From UBA2241 sp963777895 (GTDB lineage: Bacteria; Actinomycetota; Thermoleophilia; UBA2241), in contig CAVZSF010000005.1 in assembly GCA_963777895.1 (NCBI GenBank), positions 248,001 through 312,000 on the forward strand: a DNA stretch of 64,000 nucleotides, written 5' to 3'. Every line of letters starts with the position of its first letter. Within the stretch, counting starts at the first letter, position 1. Made by a program: the position numbers and the translations under genes. Positions 41,060 to 49,252 of the stretch are shown in pieces. The notes beneath the pieces were generated by a model, which saw only the letters and a list, made by a program, of their open reading frames with translations, was not told the DNA's origin and searched no databases.

Positions 41060-42272
41060 GTGAAGGTCCTCCTCCTCACGAACAGTCTGGCGAACGGCGG
41101 GCTCGAGCGGCAGCTCTCGCTGCTGGCGCGGAGCCTGCCGGACGACGTCGAGCGGCGGGTCTGGAGCATGGACGGCGGTCCGCACGCGGGTCCCGTGAGC
41201 GAGGCCGGCGTCGGCATCGACATCGCGCTGCGGCGCTTCCGCTTCGACGTGACCCCCGCGGCCGGTCTCTGGCGGCTGCTGCGCCGCTGGCGGCCCGACG
41301 TCGTGCACGCGTGGCACTGGATGCCGGCCGCCGCCGCGGCGCCGGCCTGCGCCGCTCCTCGGCATCCCGCTCATCGACGGCTCGATACGCATGGGTTCGG
41401 TGCCGAGGGAACAGGGGCGACCCCGCCGCGGCATCATGCGCCTTGCCACGGTCGTGGTGGCCAACAGCAGGGCGGGTCTGGCCGCCTGGCGGATCGACCC
41501 GCCCAAGGGACGCGTGATCTACAACGCGTTCGACGACGAGCGGCTGCGCGACCACCGGGCGGGCCGGCCGGCGCCGGGAGACGGCGTAGCGGCGCCGGGC
41601 GGCGATCGAGCTACGAGGGGCGACGACGGGCCAGTGCCGGGCGGCGACGGGCTCGCGCCGGGTGACCGGCCCGTGTCGGCCGGCACTGAGCCAGCTCCCT
41701 TCACCGTCGTCATGGCCGCGCGCATGGACCCGCCCAAGGATTTCGCCACGGTGGTCGAGGCCGCGCGCCTGCTGGCAGCGGCGGACCCGGGCGCGTGGCG
41801 CTTCCTGCTGGTCGGCGACGGTGTCGACCGGCCTGCCCTGCTTGCCCAGGCGGCCGCGCTGGTGGCCGACGGGACGATCGTCTTCCCTGAGGGCGGCATC
41901 GAGGTGGTCGGTCACCTGTTGGCCGCGCAGATCGGCGTGCTGATGAGCGATCCCGCGGTGCTGGCGGAGGGCTGCCCCAACTCGATCATGGAGTACATGG
42001 CCTGTGGCCTGCCGGTGGTGTGCGCCGATAGCGGCGGCAGCGGTGAGGTGGCGGTCGACGGCGAGACGGCCCTGGTCGTCGCACCGCGTGACGCCGTCGC
42101 CCTGGCCGCGGCGCTCGCCACCCTGCGGGAGCGCCCTGACCTGTGCGCCCGTTTGGGCGCGGCCGGTCGCGCCCGTGTCGAGCGGGAGTTCACGACGGCG
42201 CGCTTCGTGCAGGACTACGTGGACCTCTACGGCGAGCTGGCGGCGCGCGGGCGCCGGGTGGGCCGGACGTGA
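41060..42272 (+). CDS. Glycosyltransferase family 4 (one frameshift, low-complexity insert)
   Basis: GTG 41060: VKVLLLTNSLANGGLERQLS, then VVHAWHWMPAAAA. Near 41350 one extra base shifts the frame; LLGIPLIDGSIRMGSVPREQ continues. The C-terminal domain has FTVVMAARMDPPKDFATVVE and MSDPAVLAEGCPNSIMEYMA. Between them, at about 41555-41695, lies an insert of some 47 residues rich in Gly, Pro, Asp and Ala with imperfect APGD/PGGD repeats, not seen in the other GT4 enzymes here. It falls at the hinge of the two Rossmann domains and may be tolerated as a flexible linker. The stop overlaps the next GTG. Confidence 0.8.
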
Positions 42273-43999
42273 GTGCCCGCGCCTCGAGACGCGGCCCGGC
42301 CGCCCGTTCCTCGGGCCGGCCAGGTGCCCTGCGCGTGGACGTCGTGGCCGCCGCTGCCGTGGCGCCGGCGTGGGTCGCCGGCCTGATCGGCGACATCGCT
42401 TCTTCGGAGCAGCTGCAGATCGGGCGGGTGATCGCGGCCGCGCCGCCGACGTCGAGCGCGGCCGGAGCGCGGCCGGCGTCTCCGGGAGAGCGCTTGCTGG
42501 CGACCCTCGACGCACGCCTGTTTGGACGGCGGGTGAGACAGCTCGCGCCGGTCGACCTGGAGGCGTGGTGCGCGGAGAGAGGCCTTACGTTCGTGCGGGA
42601 GGACGGGGCATCGTCCGAGGCGGGGTCTGCCGACGTGATCCTCGACTTGGGCGGGCGTGAACGACGGCAGACGGTCGCCGGCACGAGTGACCCGCAGACG
42701 TGGTCGCTGAGGGGCGTGCCCGTGGAGGCCGGCGCCTTCGGCGCCGGCCCCTCGCACGGTATCGCCGAGCTCGTCCGTGACGCCCAGGTCACGCCGTTCG
42801 AGCTCGTCGCGAGCCTCCCGGGATACGCCGGGCTGCGCGTCCTGGACGTCGCCGTGTGCCCGCGGCACCCGACTTCGCCGGCCCTTACCGGCGAGTACCT
42901 GGCGGCGTCCGCTCGGCAGCTCGTGCTGGAGAGGCTGGCGGCGGAGGCCGCGAGCCGAGGTGCGGACGCGGGAGATCCCGCCGAGGGCGCGTCAGACGGC
43001 GGCGGAGCCGCGGCAGGGCCTGCCACAGGGGCGGCGGCCGACGTGTCCGATCAGGCGGCCGAGCGGCCGCAGCGCGCGTCGGTGGCTGCGGCCGTGTCCT
43101 TCTTGGGACGGACAGGCGGCCGGCAGCTGCGCAGGGCGCTCTTCGAGAAACAGTGGGGTTTGCTCGTGGGCACGTGCGACCCGGACGAGCTCTTCCCGGA
43201 TCCGCGGCGGCTGCAGCCCTTGATGCCGCCCGCGGGCCGCTACTGGGCCGACCCCTTCGCCATGCGCTTTGAGGGGCGCACACGCCTCTTCTTCGAGGAG
43301 TTCGTCTACGAGACGAGGCGGGGCCGCATCGGCGTCGTCACGCTCGACGAGCAGGGCCAAGCCGGCGAGCCGCAGGTGGCCCTCGATCTCGACTCTCACC
43401 TCTCCTACCCCTGCGTTTTCATCCACGAGGGCCGCCTCTTCATGGTCCCCGAGAACGCGGGCGCGGGCACGGTCGACCTTTACGAGTGCGTCGATGCACC
43501 GGCTGGTTGGGTGCATCGTCGAACGCTTCTCCCGGGCGTCGAGCTCGTCGACGCGAGCGTCGTGCCCTGGGGCGGCGCCTGGTGGATGTTCGCCAGTCTG
43601 AAGAAGCCGCCGGGCGTGCGCACCGCCGAGCTGCTCGTCCTCTACGTCGCTGACGATCCGGTGAGCGGGGAGTGGCGGCGCCACCCGGCCTCGCCGCTGC
43701 TCGCCGACGTCACGAACGCGAGGCCCGCCGGGGCGCCGTTCGCCGTCGGCGAACGGCTGTACCGGCCGGCCCAGGACGGCTCCGGGGACTACGGCTGGGC
43801 GATCACCTTGAACGAGGTCCTGACGCTCACGGCGGACGACTACGCGGAGCGGCGCGTCGCGACGCTGCGGCCGGAGTGGGCCAAAGGGCTAGCCGGCACC
43901 CACACCATCAACCGGGCCGGGGAGACGGTCGTGATCGACGCGAGCCGCTACGTCCTGCGCGATCCGCGCCGGCCGCGCGCCGAGAGCATGATGGAGTAG
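42269..43999 (+). CDS. GINT1-like protein with formyltransferase-like N-terminus and five-bladed propeller
   Basis: A 576-residue protein; GTG 42269 overlaps the upstream glycosyltransferase stop (GTGA). The C-terminal 300 residues start KQWGLLVGTCDPDELFPDP and have GRYWADPFAMRFEGRTRLFF, SYPCVFIHEGRLFMVPENAG and DYGWAITLNEVLTLT, a five-bladed propeller related to GH43/GH32 and to the N-terminal domain of plant glucosamine inositolphosphorylceramide transferase 1. The N-terminal part (GALRVDVVAAAAVAPAWVAG, then FELVASLPGYAGLRVLDVAV) resembles the formyltransferase-like half found in bacterial versions, but no clear Asn-His-Asp active site is seen. A low-complexity Ala/Gly spacer joins the halves. 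It may bind or transfer a sugar; the function is unknown. Confidence 0.65.
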   Translation: MSARASRRGPAARSSGRPGALRVDVVAAAAVAPAWVAGLIGDIASSEQLQIGRVIAAAPPTSSAAGARPASPGERLLATLDARLFGRRVRQLAPVDLEAWCAERGLTFVREDGASSEAGSADVILDLGGRERRQTVAGTSDPQTWSLRGVPVEAGAFGAGPSHGIAELVRDAQVTPFELVASLPGYAGLRVLDVAVCPRHPTSPALTGEYLAASARQLVLERLAAEAASRGADAGDPAEGASDGGGAAAGPATGAAADVSDQAAERPQRASVAAAVSFLGRTGGRQLRRALFEKQWGLLVGTCDPDELFPDPRRLQPLMPPAGRYWADPFAMRFEGRTRLFFEEFVYETRRGRIGVVTLDEQGQAGEPQVALDLDSHLSYPCVFIHEGRLFMVPENAGAGTVDLYECVDAPAGWVHRRTLLPGVELVDASVVPWGGAWWMFASLKKPPGVRTAELLVLYVADDPVSGEWRRHPASPLLADVTNARPAGAPFAVGERLYRPAQDGSGDYGWAITLNEVLTLTADDYAERRVATLRPEWAKGLAGTHTINRAGETVVIDASRYVLRDPRRPRAESMME

Positions 44000-44029
44000 G
44001 GGAGGCGCCGCCGCGCGCGCTCCGCCACG

Positions 44030-44080
44030 GGCGAGCCGAGTTACGCCGCCGTACGCGGTCCAGCTGCCGGCCGGCTCGCC
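44030..44080. terminator. Inverted repeat between convergent genes, possible bidirectional terminator
   Basis: Nine-base arms GGCGAGCCG (44030-44038) and CGGCTCGCC (44072-44080) enclose 33 bases in the 90-base gap between the GINT1-like gene and the convergent GT4 gene. The loop is long for an intrinsic terminator, so this is tentative. Confidence 0.35.
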
Positions 44081-44089
44081 GACCTTCCG

Positions 44090-45193
44090 TCAGCGCGCCA
44101 GCGCCGCCTCGTAGACCCCGAGGGTCTGGTCGGCGATCGCCTCCCAGTCGTACGCTTGCCGCACGCGCGCGAGCGCCTGCTCCCCGAGCTCCCGCCGCAG
44201 GTCGGCGTCGCCGGCCAGCCTTCCCAGCGCCTCGGCCAGCGCGCCGCGGTCCCTCAGCGGGTAGACGATCCCGGCCGGCGGATCGCCCAGCGCCTCGGTG
44301 TTGCCCGGGATGTCGCTCACCACGATGGGGAGCCCGAACGCCATCGCCTCCAGCAGGCTGATGCTGAGGCCCTCGACCTCCGACGGCAGCACATAGGCGA
44401 GGGCCGCCGAGTAGAGCTCCTCGAGGTCCGTCCCGTGCATGTAGCCGGGGAAGACAGCCCGGTCGCCGGCGGTCCCCCGCAGCCGCTGCGTGAACTCGTC
44501 CGTGTAGCTGGAGTCGCCGGCGAACACGACCTTGAGGTCGGGCAGGCCGGCGACCGCCGCGGCCAGGTCGTCCGGGCACTTCTCGGGAATGAGGCGGCCC
44601 ACGAAGAGCACGTAGTCGCCGCCCTTCAGCCCCAGCCGCGCGAGCAGCTCCCCGGGCTCGCGTCTCGTCATCTCGCCCGGACCGTTGGGGATGTAGTGGA
44701 CGCGCCGTTGATAGGTGCGCTCGAGGTGGTCCGTTCCGCTGCGCGACACGGCGATGACCTCCGAGGCGTAGCGCACGGCCACGCGCTCGGAGAGGCGCAG
44801 CATGGCCTTCGCCACGGCGCCCCATTTGGCGCGCTCGTAGTCCAGGGCGTGGAAGGTGAGGACGGTGTGGCGGAAGCCGAGCAGGCGGGCGAGCGGTAGC
44901 AACAGTCCCGGTCCGATGGCGTGCACGTGCAGCACGTCGAACCCGCCGCCGCGCGCGTGCCACATGCTGTGCGCCGTGTGGGTGATCGCCTCGGTCGAGC
45001 GTCCCGCGAGGGCCCCGAGGCTCACCACGTCCACGCCCTTGTGCACGGTGTCGCGCGGCACGTAGGCGCGACGCGCGTACACGCGCACGTCGCAGCCCCG
45101 CTGCACCAGGCGCGGATAGAGCTCCTCCACGTGGCGCTCGATGCCGCCGGGCACCCCCGGCATCCCGCGCGACCCGACGACCGCGACGCGCAC
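44090..45193 (-). CDS. Glycosyltransferase family 4
   Basis: A 367-residue intact GT-B enzyme from GTG 45193, two bases after the upstream stop. Landmarks are VAVVGSRGMPGVPGGIERHV, LHVHAIGPGLLLPLARLLGF, VLFVGRLIPEKCPDDLAAAV and LPSEVEGLSISLLEAMAFGL with the donor-binding Glu pair. The start GSRGMPGVPGGIE is typical of a WsaF/DUF1972-like rhamnosyl- or glucosyltransferase group in exopolysaccharide loci, but the donor cannot be assigned. Cotranscribed with the next gene upstream. Confidence 0.87.
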   Translation of the reverse strand: MRVAVVGSRGMPGVPGGIERHVEELYPRLVQRGCDVRVYARRAYVPRDTVHKGVDVVSLGALAGRSTEAITHTAHSMWHARGGGFDVLHVHAIGPGLLLPLARLLGFRHTVLTFHALDYERAKWGAVAKAMLRLSERVAVRYASEVIAVSRSGTDHLERTYQRRVHYIPNGPGEMTRREPGELLARLGLKGGDYVLFVGRLIPEKCPDDLAAAVAGLPDLKVVFAGDSSYTDEFTQRLRGTAGDRAVFPGYMHGTDLEELYSAALAYVLPSEVEGLSISLLEAMAFGLPIVVSDIPGNTEALGDPPAGIVYPLRDRGALAEALGRLAGDADLRRELGEQALARVRQAYDWEAIADQTLGVYEAALAR

Positions 45194-45195
45194 GA

Positions 45196-46437
45196 TCAGC
45201 TCAGAGCTCCCGCAGCGGTCTGCGCGACCGCCTCGCGGTAGAGGGCGAGGAGGTTGTCGAGGTGCGCCTCTGGACCGAAGGTCGACAGGGCGCGAGATCG
45301 GGCGGAGGCGCCGAGGCGGTCGGCGAGATCGGGGTCGTCGGCGAGGACGCGGAGGGCCGCGGCGAGCGCCAGCTCGTCCGCGGCCTCGACGAGCAGGCCG
45401 TCGACGCCGTCGCGCAGTTGCTCGGGGATACCGCCCATACGTGTCGCGACGACCGGGCGCCCCAGCACCATGGGCTCGAGGACGGCCATCGGCGCGTTCT
45501 CGGCCCACTCCGAGGGCACGACGGCGGCGCGGCATCCGGCGAGCAGGCGGTCGACCTCGTCGCCGGGCAGTCTGCCGAGGAAACGCACGCCGGCCGGGGT
45601 CTCGGCCACGAGCGCTTCGTGGAGGGGTCCCGTCCCGGCGACGAGCAGCGTGACGCCGGCGGCCTCGACGGCGCGCAGCAGTGTGACGAGACCCTTCTCG
45701 CGCGAGAGGCGGCCGGCGTAGACGAAGGCTTCGCCGGCCGCCACGTCCGCGGGCGCCTCCCGGGGCGGGATCGCGTTCGGCACGACGTGGATCGGCCGTC
45801 TCACGCCGTGAGCGGCGACGAGCTCGGCGAGATACCTGCTGGGCGAGATGAAGGCGTGCACGAGGCGTTCATAGCGCACGCCCCAGCGGCGCCACAGGAG
45901 GTCGGCCGCGCCGAGCACGCTCTTGACGGTGTCCTGATGGACGCATCCCAGAGCGATGCAGGGAAGGACGTTGACCGGCCCGCAGCGGGGCGGGTCGCAG
46001 GCCGTGGTCCCGCCGGCGAGCAGGTCGCCGGAGGCGCAGATCGGGTTGTAGTCGTGGAGTGTCTGCACGACGGGGACGCCGGCCCTCTGTGCCTCGACCA
46101 GGATCGACGAGGAGATCTGCCGGTGGATGCCGTGGACGTGCACGACGTCGGGCCGGAAGTCGCGGAGGAGGCGGCCGAACCCGCGGGCGGCCGGGACGTT
46201 CCAGAACATCCGCCCGGCCGCCACCGCTTTCTCGCGCCGCCCCAGAGTCGTGTCAGGGCCGATCTCGAGGTACGGGACGAAGTAGTCAGACCAGGGTGAC
46301 GGGTCGTTCTCCGGATGCCGCGTCGAGAAGTGCGCGACCTCGTGGCCGGCGTCCTCGAGCCAGGCGATCTCGTCGAACAGGACGCGTTCGGCGCCGGCCC
46401 GCCGGTACCAGAACTTGTTCGCCACCAGGATGCGCAT
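45196..46437 (-). CDS. Glycosyltransferase family 4
   Basis: A 413-residue intact enzyme: MRILVANKFWYRRAGAERVL, VVHVHGIHRQISSSILVEAQ, TLHDYNPICASGDLL, a cysteine-rich loop (CDPPRCGPVNVLPCIALGC) between the Rossmann folds, and VYAGRLSREKGLVTLLRAVE with PSEWAENAPMAVLEPMVLGR. The Cys loop is known in a subset of GT4 enzymes annotated as group 1 transferases and may bind a metal. First gene of a two-gene minus-strand unit. Confidence 0.87.
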   Translation of the reverse strand: MRILVANKFWYRRAGAERVLFDEIAWLEDAGHEVAHFSTRHPENDPSPWSDYFVPYLEIGPDTTLGRREKAVAAGRMFWNVPAARGFGRLLRDFRPDVVHVHGIHRQISSSILVEAQRAGVPVVQTLHDYNPICASGDLLAGGTTACDPPRCGPVNVLPCIALGCVHQDTVKSVLGAADLLWRRWGVRYERLVHAFISPSRYLAELVAAHGVRRPIHVVPNAIPPREAPADVAAGEAFVYAGRLSREKGLVTLLRAVEAAGVTLLVAGTGPLHEALVAETPAGVRFLGRLPGDEVDRLLAGCRAAVVPSEWAENAPMAVLEPMVLGRPVVATRMGGIPEQLRDGVDGLLVEAADELALAAALRVLADDPDLADRLGASARSRALSTFGPEAHLDNLLALYREAVAQTAAGALS

Positions 46438-46515
46438 GCTGGCTCAGGCCCTCCTTCGCCGCCGGCCGCACGGGCGCCGGCTGTGAAGATGCCGCGGCGC
46501 CCTGCCGCAAGGCTC

Positions 46516-46544
46516 ATGCTATCAGCGGCGACGCGAGGTCAGTC
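46516..46544 (-). promoter_or_regulatory. Weak promoter candidate for the GT4 pair
   Basis: On the minus strand GACTGA (46544-46539) is followed after 17 bases by TAGCAT (46521-46516), about 80 bases before the GT4 start at 46437. The 204-base gap here holds nothing else recognisable. The -35 match is poor. Confidence 0.3.
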
Positions 46545-46641
46545 GCCTGGCCGGGGTAGGTGGGCCGGCTGTCGATCCGACGATCGCGCCGCTCCCGAGA
46601 CCGGCCGGCCGACCGCGGCGGCTGGGCTGATGGCCGTTTTG

Positions 46642-47958
46642 TCAGTCCAGCGCGCGCCGTGGTGGCGCGAGCACCGGCGCGGCCGTCTTCTGCGGCAGTT
46701 GCCAGAGGCGCCACAGGGCGAAACCGAAGCACGCGAGCAGCAGGAGGTTTCGCGCCGCCACCAGGGCGACGACGGGCGACTCCATCAACAAGAGGCGGAT
46801 ATAGAGGGAGGGAAACTCGACGTGCGTGAGCAGCAGGACGAGCGCGACGAGCCCGCCGAGCAGCCGGTCGCTCACGACGACGAGCGCCAGTACGGGCACG
46901 ATCCAAATGACGTACTGCGGCGAGAGCACCTTGCCGAAGGCGAGGATGGCGAGCAGCATGGCCAAGACGGCGACGGGGATCTGGTCGGGGGCCGCACGCC
47001 GCAGCGCGTTGCGCTGCAGAAGCAGCAGGTACACGGCGGCGAGCGCTGCCAGCGTCAGGAAGCCGGAAAGGTCCGCCGCCATGCCGGAGCCCGGGCCGAT
47101 GATGCTGCCCGTGCCGTGACTCTGACCGACCGTCACGGCCTGCGAGCCCAGCAGCCTCGCGATGAGCAAGGGCGTGCCGAGGACGCTCTCGACCTGCAGC
47201 GGACGTTCGATGTGGTACTGGAAGACGTGCCACACGCCGGCGGGCGCCGTGACGAGGTAGGGGAGGAACCCGAGTATGCCTGCCGCGCCAAAGGCGACGA
47301 TCGGCCAGACCCAGCGCCGCGGCGGGCCGGCCAGCAGCAGCACCAGCGGCAGCAGCGCGACGGGCGTGATCTTGAGGGCGAACCCCAGTCCAAGGGCGAC
47401 GGCGGCAGCGATCGTCCAGCCCCGCACCAGGCAGAGGACGAAGACCGCGATCATCAGTGCCACGACCACGTCGTAGCGATTGACGATGACCGCCCCGGTG
47501 AGTGCGACGGCCGCCGCGAAGGCCGCTCCCGCGACGTACGCGCGGCGGCCCCGCGGCCACAGGACACACGCCGTCACGGCGACCACCAGGCCGGTGAGCA
47601 ACGTCACGACGCCCATCTCGATGCTGAAGCGTCGCATGAAGATCTCGAGCGGGATGTCGGCGCCCGGCAGGCGGAAGAACGGCACAGCCAGGGGCGGGTA
47701 CTCGATCTTGAAGTCGAGATACGGGCGCAGTCCGTTGCCGATCGCGTCGGCGTACCACTGGTAGAGGGGGATGTCCGAGATCTTGTGGACGCCGTACCAG
47801 AGGTTGGGGAAGAGGAACACGAGCACGACGAACGTGAGGCCGGCGGTCAGCAGCAAGACCAGCCACGGACGGACGGTCTGGCCGGCCGCCGGCGCCCGGC
47901 CCGACCCCGCCAGAAGCGGCGCCGGCTGGGTGTCGTGTGAGCGAGGCGGGGCGCTCAC
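46642..47958 (-). CDS. GT87 (DUF2029) polyprenol-phosphate-dependent mannosyltransferase family membrane protein
   Basis: A 438-residue integral membrane protein with about ten helices. The first extracytoplasmic loop carries WYADAIGNGLRPYLDFKIEY, an acidic motif typical of GT-C enzymes, followed by YPPLAVPFF. Actinobacterial relatives (PimE, and the GT87 enzymes of lipoarabinomannan synthesis) use polyprenyl-phosphate mannose outside the membrane. GTG 47958 overlaps the GtrA-family stop by four bases, so it is the third gene of a HAD phosphatase-GtrA-GT87 unit. Confidence 0.82.
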   Translation of the reverse strand: MSAPPRSHDTQPAPLLAGSGRAPAAGQTVRPWLVLLLTAGLTFVVLVFLFPNLWYGVHKISDIPLYQWYADAIGNGLRPYLDFKIEYPPLAVPFFRLPGADIPLEIFMRRFSIEMGVVTLLTGLVVAVTACVLWPRGRRAYVAGAAFAAAVALTGAVIVNRYDVVVALMIAVFVLCLVRGWTIAAAVALGLGFALKITPVALLPLVLLLAGPPRRWVWPIVAFGAAGILGFLPYLVTAPAGVWHVFQYHIERPLQVESVLGTPLLIARLLGSQAVTVGQSHGTGSIIGPGSGMAADLSGFLTLAALAAVYLLLLQRNALRRAAPDQIPVAVLAMLLAILAFGKVLSPQYVIWIVPVLALVVVSDRLLGGLVALVLLLTHVEFPSLYIRLLLMESPVVALVAARNLLLLACFGFALWRLWQLPQKTAAPVLAPPRRALD

Positions 47959-48404
47959 GAGGCCCGGAAGCTCCAGAGCTTGTTGGCCAGGAAGTTCACC
48001 GGCATGACGCAGGCGATGGCGATGATCTGGCTCACGTTACCGCGCAGGTCGAAGCCGGTGTGGGCGATGGTGAAGATGCCCAGGTTGACCACGTAGGCGA
48101 CGACGCTGACGGCGAGGAACTTGGGGAACTCGACGCCCACCCGCGAGGTGGACCGGAACGTCCAGCGTCGGTTGAGGTAGTAGTTGCTGATCACCGAGAC
48201 GACGAAGCCGAGGGCGTTCGCCACGTAGTCGGCGGTGAGGCCCAGGTTGGATAACGGGCGGCCGGTGACAAGGTGCCAGACGATCAGCGTAGCGTTGAAC
48301 ACGGCGAGGTTGACGACGACTCCGCTGCCGCCCACGAGCGCGAACTTCGTGAACTGGCGGGCGTTGTGGGCGACGCGGCCGCGACTGACCTGAGAGACGT
48401 TCAT
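47955..48404 (-). CDS. GtrA family membrane protein
   Basis: A 149-residue protein with four helices: FTKFALVGGSGVVVNLAVFN, VANALGFVVSVISNYYLNRR followed by WTF, AVSVVAYVVNLGIFTIAH and IIAIACVMPVNFLANKLWSF. GtrA proteins are thought to flip or carry polyprenyl-phosphate sugars to the outer face for GT-C enzymes. Its place between a HAD phosphatase and a GT87 enzyme fits a supply role for that transferase. The ATG at 48404 overlaps the phosphatase stop by four bases; the longer upstream frame is spurious. Confidence 0.9.
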   Translation of the reverse strand: MNVSQVSRGRVAHNARQFTKFALVGGSGVVVNLAVFNATLIVWHLVTGRPLSNLGLTADYVANALGFVVSVISNYYLNRRWTFRSTSRVGVEFPKFLAVSVVAYVVNLGIFTIAHTGFDLRGNVSQIIAIACVMPVNFLANKLWSFRAS

Positions 48405-49147
48405 CGTGCGACCTCGGCGAGGGCGGCGGCCGCGGCGACGAAGTCGAGCGGCCGCCACGGCAGCGCTTCGGCCGCGGCGCGCTCCGCGAGGTGACCGCGC
48501 GCCCAGACGAGGTCGGCCTCGCGCCCCGGACACAGGTCGCTGGCGCCGTCCCCGAACACCCACACGGTGTCGCCGGGACGGCGCAGCTCGCGCAAGACCG
48601 TCGCCTTGCACGCGTCGGGGCCGCAATCTGGACAGGTGCCGAAGCGCGGACTGAAGGCGACGTGGTAGGGGGGTCCGGCGTCTCGCAGCGCGTCGTCCCC
48701 TTCGCGCTGACTCCCGGGTGCCGTGCCGACGAGCTCGCTGGCCACGAGCTCGAGCGGCGGGAGCTGCTCGCGGCGCCAGACCTGCTCGATCGCCTCCCGC
48801 AGGCCGGCGCTGACGAGGACGGCGCGGCCGCCGCCCTCGTGAAGGGCGGTGAGGAAGCCGTCCAGGCCCGGCGCCGGCTCGGCGCAGTCGACCATGGCGC
48901 CGATCAGCTCCGCACGCGGCGCCTCGACCAGCCCGATCTGGCGGTCGAAGCAGTCGGCGTGGCTCATGCGGCCTTGTCGCACGAGGTCCTCGAAGGGCCG
49001 CCAGGCGTCGCCGGCGAAGCGCTGCAGGACCACCTCGTTGCACTCGTGCGTCGTCGCCGTGCCGTCGTAATCCAGGAAGGCGAGGAGGTGGCCCAGGGGG
49101 CCGCCGGCCGGCGGCGGGCTGGTGCCTGCGTCGTCGGTCATGCCCAC
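48401..49147 (-). CDS. HAD-superfamily phosphatase (phosphoserine phosphatase/MtnX-like)
   Basis: About 248 residues. Motif I is AFLDYDGTATTHE (nucleophile Asp and acid Asp), motif II is VLVSAG, motif III Lys is in CKATVLREL and motif IV is VFGDGASDLCPG, which places it in the PSPase/MtnX/PHOSPHO group. A three-cysteine stretch FGTCPDCGPDACK lies just before motif III and could hold a metal. The start may be GTG 49147 or ATG 49141. First gene of a unit with GtrA and GT87, so it may act on a sugar phosphate or polyprenyl phosphate rather than in methionine salvage; this is inference from position. Confidence 0.78.
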   Translation of the reverse strand: MGMTDDAGTSPPPAGGPLGHLLAFLDYDGTATTHECNEVVLQRFAGDAWRPFEDLVRQGRMSHADCFDRQIGLVEAPRAELIGAMVDCAEPAPGLDGFLTALHEGGGRAVLVSAGLREAIEQVWRREQLPPLELVASELVGTAPGSQREGDDALRDAGPPYHVAFSPRFGTCPDCGPDACKATVLRELRRPGDTVWVFGDGASDLCPGREADLVWARGHLAERAAAEALPWRPLDFVAAAAALAEVAR

Positions 49148-49252
49148 AAGTCTACACGAGCGTCTGTGGTACCATCGCTACCCGGCCGGCCGCCGGTCCT
49201 GCGGACCCGCGCCCGGCCGTTCCGGTCCCCATCATGGCTGAAGGCGGGTCAA

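Noticed and set aside
49148..49252. TGGTACC before ileS as a T-box element, and TACCAT as a -10
   Set aside because: The gap is only 105 bases, no specifier stem or antiterminator could be drawn, and no -35 lies at a suitable distance. The heptamer is probably chance.
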